A program made the translations under genes and the position numbers. Shown piece after piece: positions 34,701 through 46,700 of a stretch of DNA of 64,000 nt. Each line of letters starts with the position of its first letter. Positions within the stretch are counted from its first letter, which is position 1. The notes below the pieces were generated by a model. The model saw only the letters and a program-made list of their open reading frames with translations, did no database searches and was not told the DNA's origin. Origin of the DNA: Larus michahellis (lineage: Eukaryota > Chordata > Aves > Charadriiformes > Laridae); assembly GCF_964199755.1 (NCBI RefSeq), contig NC_133907.1, positions 3,105,001-3,169,000 of the forward strand. The letters are read 5' to 3'.

Positions 34701-37700
34701 GACAGGAAGCCTTGTACCCCAAACAAAGGGATCAAAGCCTGACTGAGTTGAAAATACCGTTTGAAGTGTTCAAATGTGTATGTATGACCTGTTCCGCTAA
34801 CACAGGGCTTGCTCTTAGTCCCTGAGATGTTACCAAGCAAGCCAGTTTGGCATAAAGACTAGCATATCAGATGCTATCAAAATTATTAGACGTTAGATAA
34901 TGTCTTAATAAAAATGAAAAGGAAAAAAAAAAGGAAAAGCAGATAAACTAGAATCTCGTCTTCATAAATGTCTGTGTCCCACTGTCACGTCACCGTATGT
35001 GGCTTTACTTAGAGGTGTCTCATAGGTAACAGCGACGTAAAGGGAATACAAACTATTAGAGGCAACAAAAGGATTCACAAGACTCCAGCTCTGCTCTAAT
35101 TGCAAATTACATTAATTGGGGACAGGGGAGTGCTAAGGAAACTTACAAGAAAAAAAATAATTAAGCAGCATTTTCTGAGGTTTGCGTTTCTTCCTGTATG
35201 TTCAGTTTCTAACATCTTTTATTGTTTTAAATGTTGTTTCCAGGGCAAAGGACTACCAGGACCTCCGGTAAGTAATGAGGCTCTTGTTCAAAAAAGAGGT
35301 TTAAATTATTATATGAATGTTACTGGATACACTGAGTGTTACAAACCCACCCCAGGCCTTGAGTCCCTCTCCTGTGCCGGGGAGGGGGATGTGGAGTCCT
35401 GCAGGTCAGCAGCCTTCTGGGTTTTTTATGCTCACCCTCACCCCAGGGCAGCTGGCGCTGATGTCAGTTCAAGGCATGGCAGCCTTGGAATCGCTGGAAA
35501 CGACCAATTGGACAGCTTTTGTTTGGTGGGTTCCTGGGGCATCTCAGAGGGGGTGTCAGAGGGGGTGCAGGTGTTGGCAACATGTGATGATGACATGAGT
35601 GTGCTCCCTGGGAAGGTGGAGCAAAAAGGAAGGTGTGCATGGGTAAACCGGTGGTCTGGATGGGGATTGGGTTCCTCAGGGGGATTAGACAAACGAGTAC
35701 AGCCAGACTGTTTGTTTGCCCCTGGGCTTTGGCAGCTGTGCGAGGTCACCATGGGTGTAAGGCTCTTCTCTCTGTTCAACAGGGGCCTCCAGGACCCAGT
35801 GGGCTCCCAGGTGGAAATGGATTTCGGGGTCCTCCTGTGAGTTTCTCCTACCGTTTGATCCTCATTTACTGAACATGCCACAACCACAGAAGAATGAGGT
35901 TAATTTCTGGCCTCTTACCCCATTCTGGAAGTGTGACGCACAAGACACTACAAGCTCTACAAATGCCCATGGGCAATGCTATTCCTTGTATCAGCTTGTG
36001 TAGGGTCACCCCAGTCAACCAGTGCAATGCCAAAGATGTGCAACCGCTTGCAGCCGTATCTTCCTTTACCAACTATGAGTACGGACAAAAGAGCAGCCAA
36101 TGTCAGGAGAACAGAGGTCAGCTACCGACTGGCACGTACTTTCGGCATCCTCAAAAGAAGCTACTGAACAGAATGGGTCTGATCTGAGGCAGCCCGTTCT
36201 GCAGAAATATACCATTGGTTTTGGGTGCCCACAGCTCCACTGGAGGGTACAGAGACAGTGGAAGCAGGGATGCAGGTGCAGGGATATGTTCTTCTGTCCT
36301 AATCCCTGTGCTTCCAGGTGCATCTGCTGTTCTCTTTGCACTCATAGAAGCCTCTGCAGAAAGAAGGGTGCAGCTTAGTCCCATTAGAGATATCTTGCCC
36401 CACATTCCCAAATATGCAATGGTATTTGGTAGCCACGCTTCCTCTCACTTTCCGTTTTCATTTAAATGATTAAGTAAGGGGAATTCTGACTATTTTTCAC
36501 TCTTTTTAGGGACCTTTTGGTCTGCCAGGATTCCCAGGGCCTCCTGGACCACCCGGACCTCCCGTAAGTTGAGACTTGCAAATAAATGTGAGAAAATTCC
36601 CGTGGGGAGTCCAGAATTTTCTTCTTGCTGCCCAAACGTGTGCGTTTTATTTGCTGCCATTGCCTTGAGGACTCCCTTTCCAGGCTGTTTCAGCAGGCCA
36701 TAAACGCTGTGCCCCAAGGAGAGCAGTGACTCCTCACTGGCTGCGCTTCGGCGTGTCAGTTATCTCCTGTTAATTGGCTGTGCTGTGTGGGGGGAGGAAC
36801 CCAGTGATATCCAGGCTTTGTGGCACAGACAGATCACGGGGTGGGCTTTCTGGTCTCTCGAGGTTTATCTGGTTGCTTGGATCATGATGTGTTCTTGTAA
36901 GGCCCGCAAGGGGGGCTGGAAACCAGCACGTCTCTGCTTTGGTTTTGCTGTGGTATCTCTGGAGGGTTGGAGGGATACGGGGGTCTTTCCCAGGGAACTT
37001 CCCTGGCCCGAAGGAGGGCCAGGCTCAAATTGCTCAAATTCTGAAATCGCCGTCTTCATCACCTAAGGCTCAGGGCTCTTCCCCAAGCTCTTCTGTGCAT
37101 CTCCAGAAGATAATTCCACCCCTGATGTGTCTGTTTTGAGGACCGCTGCTGCTCGTAACGTTCTGGGTTCGGGGGGCTGCATTGTACGCTGTGGGGCTGA
37201 GTATCTGCCTCGTGCTGACCCAGCCGAGCTGGGGCTCTAAAGGGCATTTTCTAGAAATTGTATTTCCTCCCGGTGTTTGCCTTGATGCATTTAAAAGACC
37301 GTGTTTCATGAATTGCAGGGTCTTCCAGGCACCTTTCCCGATGGCAGTGTGGACCTTCAGGTAGGTTTTCCTTTGCGTAGCATGAAAATATTTGTTGGTT
37401 TAATCCTTGATGTGACTTTTTGTTGGCATACTTGGGTGACTGTCGGACCGTTTAGCGTGCACCGTTCAGACCTGCGGACGTGGGTATAAACTGCCGTATC
37501 GCAGAACGCGGCAGCGTTGCGTGTGTCTTTACAAGACTGAAATGTTCTTTCAAGGCGGTAGATGATGCTAGCGCTGATTTTCTTCCTTGGCCTTTGCTTT
37601 CCAAAATGCAGGTTTTGCATACATTTTTTTCATTTACAAAACAACTTCAGCATTTGGTAAATGACAACAGCTTTTCACGCATCTGCTTCCAATCCTGCTT

Positions 37701-40700
37701 TGCAAGAGAAAAGGTCGTGCGTGTTGCACTGTTTATTTCCATGGATGGTGGCACTGGGTTCCTATGGGCATATGCTTTGCTTAGATTTCCTTCCTTATGA
37801 GAAAGTCTCGATTCCTTTCTTTCAGGGGAATGAAAGGAGCGTTAAGTCCGTGAACGATGGAAGTGACATTCCCAGATTTCGCAGCTGTTGTTGTGACAGC
37901 ATCTTTGCTTTTCTAATTGGCGTGCCCCAGAAAAGCTCAGAGTCAGTTTAGACTGCCTTCTGGCAAGTCACGTGGAAGTTAATAGAAAATGATACTATTT
38001 CTGCAAGTTTAATTTAAGTTACCCTGTGGAATATACTAGAAAATTAAATTTCTGCTACAGAGGTGTTGCCTGAGGTTTTATTAAAAGAAAAAACAAACAA
38101 ATGAAAGAAAAGCTGCAGAAGACAATCTCGTTCCCTATTTAGAATTTTTAGACTACGGCTTTTTAGGTCCCCATTAAATTTCCGTGCGTGTTCTGATTTG
38201 TTCCCAGTCAAACCAGAGCTCCCACCAGGGGCTCACCCACCCCTAGACATCTGCAGGTACCAGCTCACTGGTATTGGGGTTAATTTTTTTATAGGTCCCC
38301 TTCTGATAAACTCTAATGCTTGTCCTTGTTTCGGCTAGGTGAGTTGTCTAATGGAAATCAATACGCGTCAAGGAATGCACAGAATTAAATATGTTCCTAA
38401 CAATTTACAAGATACCCGTCCAGCTTCACGGGGAGCTGTGGTTCTCCAGCGTTACGGGCTGCGGGCCACTGCCAGCCTTCAGAATTTCTCCCAGCCCGTG
38501 CTCAAAGTGAAGCAAACCACTCATAAATCATTTTTTTGTGGGTTACTGGGGGCCTGACCTGTTTAGGGCCCTCGGCCGTAGGGAAATGCCAGTGAATATA
38601 TGATGCTATGAATGAATTAGATTTAGTGAATTTAGCCAAAACCCACAGGACCTTTTCACCTCTCCCTAGTCCCGAGACCAGCCTCCCTGGCTGCGCCGTC
38701 TGTACTCCATGAACCAAAGCGTGTTTCTGTTCCTTGCAGTGCCCAGCTCTGTGCCCGCCGGGTCCTCCAGGTCCCCCGGGGATGCCAGGGTTCAAGGTAA
38801 GAAAAATACCACCAGATACAAGGGTCTGTCTCCTAAAATAAATACCGCGATGAACCCCTGGGATTAGGGTGTTTTATATACAGTGCACATCTGTTGGCTC
38901 CACACCCCCCCGAACCAGCCATGCGCTTGCCTGGGTTTATGCTGTCAAAATGGGAAACCCCGACGCAGCCAAATATGAGACGAGAGGAGGATGGAGGGCG
39001 CGATCCTGCCCTCTTTGCATGCTGTTCCCACATCCATAGCAAGAGCTGCTCTGCCACGGAGCTCAATCCCGCAAAGCGTGCGAGCGCTCTCCCTTCTCCT
39101 TCAGCAAGGAGCTTCACATCCTCAGGTCCCTGCCTGCACTTACGGGCCCGTTGCTTTGTGCCTCCATCCCTTGCAGGGCTGCAGTCTGTCTTGGAAGATT
39201 TAACTGCCGCCTTTTATTCCTACAAATGAAATTTAACCCTTTGCCTAGGACAAGCATAAAGATTAAAACAGCACGCAAGCCTTGCCAGGCGCAGCTGGTG
39301 ACCAGGAGCAGGCGGAGCGCAGCGGCTCAGGGCTGCCTCGGGAGCGATGGGCTGCCTCTCCAGGCTTCAGAGAGCTGTAAAAATCTCACCGGGTCTTAAA
39401 TTGCGCTCACGGACCCGGTACACAGAGAGATACACGTTTTACTGGAGCAAGACATAACTTCCATGACTAAGTACAATTTAGTTGTCACTTTATACCCAGT
39501 GTAGCACCAGGCAGCTCTCTGTTTATGTCGTTTGATTCTGGTACATAAATTCTAGGTTGCAACCCTCAGGAGACCTCGCTCAGTAATCAAACAGCTCCTT
39601 CTCTGTCCCCTCTATGATTCACAGGAACTCTGTGCAGTAGGTCACACTCCAGCAGTGAACTGAAATAATAAGTTACTCAAGTTATTTTAGCAGGATTTAG
39701 CAAGAGTTGGCAATGGATGGACCATCTCCTGGGAAACGCTCTCAGTTCCTCATGATCTGACCTTTTGCAGGTCTGTTTGGTCTCTGAGCTGAGTCATAAA
39801 TATCGTTAGAAATACACAATGTTTAGGGTAAAGCTATTCAAAATTCATAGCTTATGAAATGGAAAAACCTGTGAAGGTCTCCAATTATGATGCAAATGAT
39901 GCACAGGACCTCTTGCGTGGTGAGGAATAGCATCTGCCACGGCTGAAATTAGTTCTGGGTCTCTCCCACAACAGTAGGAAGGGAGCCAAGAAGCAAATTG
40001 TATCTGAGTTTATATAAAAGATTTCCATGGGACATGGAGTTCATTGCAAGCTGGATGATGCAGACATTAAAGATGACTTAAACAAAAAGGGAGGTTAAAG
40101 ATGCGGAATGGGGTTTTCAGAAGTGTCTCGGCCCCATTTTCAAAAGTAATGGGGGCTGAGTTCTGGTCCCCGACCTGTAATTGAGAATTGCGTGTGGAGA
40201 CCCACAGCGTCGTCTTACTGCGTGACACTCCTGAAAACTGAATCTGGGCATTTCCTGAAACTAGATCAATTCTGACGCAATGGTACCTAACGCAGGAATG
40301 ATGCATAGCTAATTAACCCCAGAAGTGACCTCCATTCACGCGTTTCCAGCACGTCTATAGATTATTTTCCCAGTAAGTCATTTGTGTTGTGGGAGTTTAG
40401 GTCTTACAGCTGTCTCACAAAACTCAAATTTTGAAACAAGACTGTACTGGAATGTGAATAATTGGAGCTCTTGCTTCTAGGGACACACTGGTCACAAAGG
40501 AGAACCTGGTGAAATAGGAAAAGAAGGAGAAAAGGTAAACTTCAATTTAAAGGGGGTGGGGGAGGATTTTTCTCTTTAAAAGCAGCATAACAGATAGTTT
40601 TTTTTCAATAAGACACGGAGAAATGAGGCAATTAACTGAATAACAAGAAGTTACTATGACTGAAGTGCACTGGCTTCCATTGCTCTGCATGTATGACTGT

Positions 40701-43700
40701 GTGCTAATGCTTCAAGAAAATCCGTCTTCCCAGTAATCATCGTGTTAAGATCAGTGCAATAAGTTAGCACCTGTTGTTTCACATCAGGGATGTCAGCTCA
40801 GGAAAAAAAGTCCTGCATTAATCATGCAGGTAAATTCCTGACTGGTGAAGTGTTCTTGCACATAGAAGAAGTTGCCTATGAAGTAGAAGCCAATTCTGAA
40901 GCAGAAATCTGAGTGGGATGGAGTTCAAGGAGAAATAAGATGGGAAGGTCCCTGGCTTTGGGTTGGCAGGCTCATGCTATCTCACCCTTTGTTTAATTTT
41001 TTTTTTTCCTCTCCCAGGGCAACCCTGGCCCTCCCGGTCCTCCAGGCATCCCCGGCAGCGTTGGCCTGCAGGTAACACCTTCTCTTCAGACCAGTTGCCA
41101 TGACCTTTTTACCGTGAAACTCAATGGTGCCATCAGTCATCTCGTGTGACACAAACAGCTCTTGCCTCGGCATAATCACAGGTGTCAAAGTTGATGCTGG
41201 TGAAAAAACAAATCACGCCGGTTTCACTGAGCTTTAATTCAGGTCCTGCTTTTTTGGCACCTCGCCTGGGCTGAGACATCCCAGCGATAGCCACGGTCTT
41301 GCTGGTACTCCAGGAGAGCCCTGGGCAGGTTTTGGGTGGATCTGAGGCCGAGCTCTGGGCTGGCTGGGCAGCCTGGCAGGGGGGCTGGGGACAGCAGTGC
41401 CTCTCTGCATGGGGTGTCTCCAGTGGCACTTGCTCAGAGGTCATCACTGGGAAAATGTCTTGTTTCTGCATCAGAAGGCTGAGCTTCCTGCCGCTCTTCA
41501 CTGTTTCTTAATGCTTTCTGTGTTGATGAGTGGCTACATCATGCTGTTCTGCCATTTTATGTTTAACAGTGATTGGGTTTTAATTGATTTGTTTTCTTAA
41601 TTAGGGCCCAAGAGGACTAAGAGGCCTCCCTGGTCCAATGGGTCCAGCTGGTGACAGAGTAAGAAAAACCTTCTGATTATATTTTTTTTTTTTTTCTCTC
41701 TCCACCACCTATTTTTCTCGTGCAAGGTCCAGGTGGCATTTGTCCTTACCGGAGACCACTGGGGAACTTGTAAAGATGCGAAGTGCAGGCTCTTTCCTGC
41801 ACCTCCCCAAGCAGAACAACCTTCCAAAGGCGGGAGGAGTCTACATAGATGAGGGATTGACGGGATCAGGCTCGGTGTTGATTTAAGGACTCAGGAAGGA
41901 CAAAGTGCTGTCCCTGCAGGACTGGCAATGCTGAAGAATCTTGCAAAAAAACTGAGAAATGTTTCATGAACATTTCACTTTCTGTTCGGTCTCTTTACAA
42001 GAAAAAGCCAAAGAACCGCTGGTGGACAAAGATTTTCAGGACGTGAAGAGTCTCCTCGGTGAGAACAGGGTTAATCTCCAGCTCATCGTGGCTTTGGACT
42101 TTTGCCAAAGTCCCTTGACCATTGCCCTAGAGGCTGTGAACGGCTTTGAATTTGATAAAGGCATGCGTTTATTTAGGAACAAGTGTGCTATCAAGATAGC
42201 GAGGCCAGAATAGCGTGTGTCACAGAGATAACGGTGGGGAGATCCAGAGTGAAAACCTGCTTGTTCAGAGGGGGATCTTTTGCAAGGCTGTATTGCAGGC
42301 TAGCAAGAACTACGGGGTGTCTCGCCAGGGCTGTGTTTTTTCTTCGACTGCGGTATAAGGTGGGGATGCTGTTACTTCACCCTCTGCCAACCACAGCATT
42401 ACAACGATGTATTATTATTCTTTGCAGGGTGACATCGGTTTCAGAGGGCCACCTGGAATGCCAGGACCTCCAGGGAAAGCCGTATGTATCTACTTCTCAC
42501 CGTCTCTATGGCCCTGCCTTCCACGACCAAAGCCTAAAGCTTTTGTTCCTCCTGCACTACGCTCTTTGCTGCCAGGGGACAGGAGGGCTGTGCTGACCGT
42601 CTCCATCAGATTATTCCCTTTGCCTTTTTCCCTCCAGTTAGAGAAATGTTATTTCACCTGACCCAGATCTCATGATGTCTTTCCCTCCGTTGTGCCCCGT
42701 GCCAGATTAAGTCCACCACATTTCCATCGCTCTCTGTTCTTCGCTGCTCTTCCCTGAGCGTCAGCAGCTGTAGGCAAGCACTTGAGAGGGGCATCTGTGT
42801 TCTTCTTGGGAAGGAGGGTTTTGAAGAAGAATCAGTAAGCGCTATCCTGAGCTGATGTCCTTTGAGTCTGGTCTCAGTGCCCGCAGCTCACAAGGACGTC
42901 TGCTACAAGCAGAAATGGTTGTGTGTATTAAAGCCCTCATCCTTCTGCAGAGCTCGGGGGTGAAGTGTAGGAGAACTCTGAACCGCACGTTACCCGTGGG
43001 CAATGCCTTGTACCCTCCTCACCATGCCCAAATATGAGACCAGAGCTGCACCTGCGGCATTATGGCCTCTCTAAGAGCATTTTCCACTGGCCTGCCACCC
43101 ACTCTCTCCTTAGTGTGGATAATATGACGTCCGCTTTACAGCAGACACCTTCGCCTGCCTACACCAGCCAACACACCACGATGTGCATTGACCCCGGGGC
43201 AGCACCACCTCTGGGGTCCCCTCCCCAGTCTCTGCAGTTCTAGAAGAAATTCACCTGAACCAAAATAAAATGAGGTCCGCCAAACATTTAATTACGCCAA
43301 GCAGGATCTAGGCAGTAAATATTAAAGTTTTTCTCCTATCCCGTGTCTGGTTAAAGAAAATGCTTCATTAAGCGAAGGGGAAGATGGTCTGTCTCTGCCC
43401 CGAGGGGTTGTTGGCAAAGTCCCTGCTGCGATTCATCTGCGTGTCAGGAATTACAGAGTGTAACTGAGAAAGTACAGCCGAGCTCCTACGGGAATGTGTA
43501 CGCTCACGCCTCTGCTGATGCCACCAAACAGCACAAAAAACCTTCATCATTTACACCCTTGAAACGTTGGTCTTTGTCGCTGTGTGAAGATGCTTAATGA
43601 CTTTTCCTCCTCTGTCACAGGGAGAGCAAGGAACCAAAGGACCTCAAGGATTCCGGGGGCCCAAAGGCGATACTGTAAGTGCAGTAAAACATCCATCTGC

Positions 43701-46700
43701 TCAAATTTTGTACGTGACATTCAAAGGATTCTGTTTCACAGGTTTATTATGGCTTGTCCCCCCTTTATTTGAAAGGGATGAAAGTATTCCTCTCAAAAAT
43801 GAGATGTTTAAGTCTTATTAAAGATGCCCAAGTGCTTCTTACGCTCCAGAGCACGGGGATGAGATCTTACATCTCCATCCCTTGAAACGACCAAGAATTT
43901 TCCCAGCATTGGGCCAGTTTTCTGGTGTGTCCTAAAAGAACCGCCATACCTACAAGAACAGGACAGGAGCCAGCACAAACTGAATGAAACGTCCCCACAG
44001 ACTTTGAGTATTATCTTTGTTGACTAATTGTTCCTAAGGGTTGTGTCCTGAATAACACAGAATTTATTGATGATTTCTAGGGTAGACCTGGACCAAAAGG
44101 AAACCCGGGGGCTCGTGGACTCATAGGAGAACCTGTAAGTCAATTAAATAGGATGCAGGTCTCACTGTTGTCTTGCTTGTGGATGGTGAGATAAAACATG
44201 ATAGGAGAAATCTTGCGTTTTACAGTCTTTGCTGCCAAACTTCTGCTCTGTGGGTCTGTGTAACCTTCAGCATAATCCTGGTTGGACCAGACCCAGTTGT
44301 ACTGCTGTTGGTGAAAAATCTCCCCGTCCCCCAGTACAACTGGAGTTGGACCCATTGCCAGAAGGTTCTTTGGTGTGAAAAACCTATTTTGCAAACCGCA
44401 GTATCTGCTTCACGACCTTAACCTGTGTTGTGCATGGTTGCAGGGCATGCCTGGCAAGGATGGACGAGATGGAGCTCCTGGACTCGATGGTGAGAAGGTT
44501 TGTAAAGTCCTACTTAAACACTGCAGGAAAGATTTCCGTTGGTGTCCTGTGTGTGTTGCAAAGCTCTGGTGCCTGTCAAGAAAGAGCATGGCTGGAAAGC
44601 TTTTGCTTCTAAAGAGTTTTCCATTAGCGTAACTAGTGAAGGAAAGAAGTTGCTTCTGTTAATGAATCCCAAGGAAATTCCCTAAAGAAAAAAGACGTAT
44701 GTATGGGCCGTGCACATATGATCTAAACTCAGCTGTGTCCCTACGCTTAGCGGTTCCTGTTGGCTGACTCTAGGCCTTCAGAGACACCTTTTGACAGCTG
44801 TTGACAGAGGCATCTGTTAATTTTAATTGCCTGCAGACAAAGTGCTGTCAGGTACTAGTTGCCTGGTTTTTGAATGGGGATCCCGCTGGAACATGGACCA
44901 CGTGGTGCCAAGGAGGGCTGGGAGCTGCAAGGGGACTAGGGAAGGACCTGGGGGCTCTGGGCACCCAGTGGGTGTCCGCCTTCTGTAGACACAACAGGTT
45001 CTTGGTCTTGCACATGTGGGGAGGGAGAAGATGACAAATGCCTGTCTGGGGATGTGTCCCCTACCTGTGTCAGACCATTTTCCAGTACCAGAGGGTCCCT
45101 CCTAACCTCTCGATATCCACAGGGTGATGCGGCTCGCATGGGTGCTCCTGGAGAGAAGGGACCGAACGGACTGCCTGTGAGTATGGCAGCAGGACCCGTC
45201 GCCTTCGGGGCGGTGCAGCAGCTCGGGCTGCCTACAGAGACCCTTCCTGGGGAGAGGGGGGGTCGCTTTGCCTATTGTCTCACAAGGGGACCCATTTAAA
45301 CCAAGAGGGAATGCCTTTTTCCCACCATTCAAACAGGGGAGCTGTGTACAAGATAGAACGGAAAACATCCCGAGTAGCACCAGATACTAATACAGTAATA
45401 CCCTGGCTTTTGGCCGCTCTGACTCTGTTTAAAATTTAAATTTGAGGGGGGTTTTCTCTTTCACATCCCAGTGACTTGCGTCCCTTATGCGGGGAGGTAA
45501 GATCTGCAATACAAGTGACCGTAATTGAACAATACCCTGAGCTCTGTCCTCGCCTCACCAGTGTTCATTGGCAAAACGTTTCATTTTGCAATGCACACAG
45601 GCTGCCCAGAGAGGTGGGGGAGTCTCCGTCTCTGGAGACATCCCAGCCCCGCCTGGACGCGTTCCTGTGCCACCTGCTCCGGGTGACCCTGCTCTGGCAG
45701 GGGGTTGGCCGGGGTGATCTCCAGAGGGCCCTGCCAACCCTGTGATTCTGTGATCTCTCCAGCCTTCCAGCCATTTAAATAGGGGTAAAGTATTGCTTTC
45801 TTCCCGTCTTGCAGAACATTTTGAACACCCCTGGAGAGAGGTTTCTGCTGTGCAAAATGTTGCTGCCGTTGCTCTATTTGTATATTCCTCCTCTTTGCTC
45901 TAATTGTCAAGGATTAGTGTACGTAGAGCTGCTAGTGCAGTCAGCAAGAGGGAAACTGAAGCCGTAATTTTCACGGTGAAAGCTGCAGAAATGTAAATCC
46001 TCCATTGCTTCAAGCAAGTGTTGCTCCTTGTGTGTCAAATCAGACCAGAATAACAAATCTAATAACTCCGCTGCTTCTGATATTGCTTTAATTTCAGGCT
46101 TGGGTTTTATTTTTTTCAGGGGCTGCCTGGAAGAGCAGGTCTTAAAGGCTCAAAGGGTGAACCAGTAAGTGAACCTAATGGTGGGTTCTGGTGGGGAAGT
46201 TACTAAACTTGTCACCCGCATCATTGCTCTTGTTAATCCTCATGCATGAGAGAGCGCTGCAGGAAGGCGCTTCTTCCTGCATCGAGGTGATGCAAAAATG
46301 AATTAAATTGGTGTGTCCTGAGCATCCCTCCCAAAGAGCATCCCTGTCTCGCTCAGTCTGAGATGGGATACGGTGGCACTGCCCTGGGGCTGGCAGCCCT
46401 CACTGCTCCCGGGACAGGACGTCTGTACAGCTCATCTGTTCTTTAAATGTCCGTGAAATGTCTTTAAATGTCCGTGAAACATTTTTTAAATGTCCGTTCT
46501 TTAGAATTTTCTCTTCTTGGTCTTAAAAATGCAAAGGTTTAAAGCTGCTTTTATTTCCTGATCCAGGTTTTAACTCTCTCCTCTGTTCATTCTCTGCAGT
46601 CGTGCCCTAACCGAGTGTTTGCTCTCCCCCCTGCAGGGCAGTCCTGGAGAGATGGGAGCGGCGGGTCCCTCTGGAGAGCCAGGCATCCCTGTACGTATCC

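Larger units (their letters stand above)
23992..37360 (+). other. COL9A3: COL9A3 exons 2-10: COL3 triple-helical domain
   Basis: Exons 2-10 carry 137 residues of Gly-X-Y repeat (25-161), Pro-rich in the X and Y positions. A short break (a GK doublet, residues 112-113) starts the 24-nt exon 7. Exon 10 ends the helix at GTF and begins NC3 (PDGSVDLQ). Confidence 0.93.

Noticed and set aside
35100-35840. 246-codon plus-strand open frame
   Set aside because: It reads through intron 6, COL9A3 exon 7 and intron 7; only the eight exon residues are real coding sequence.
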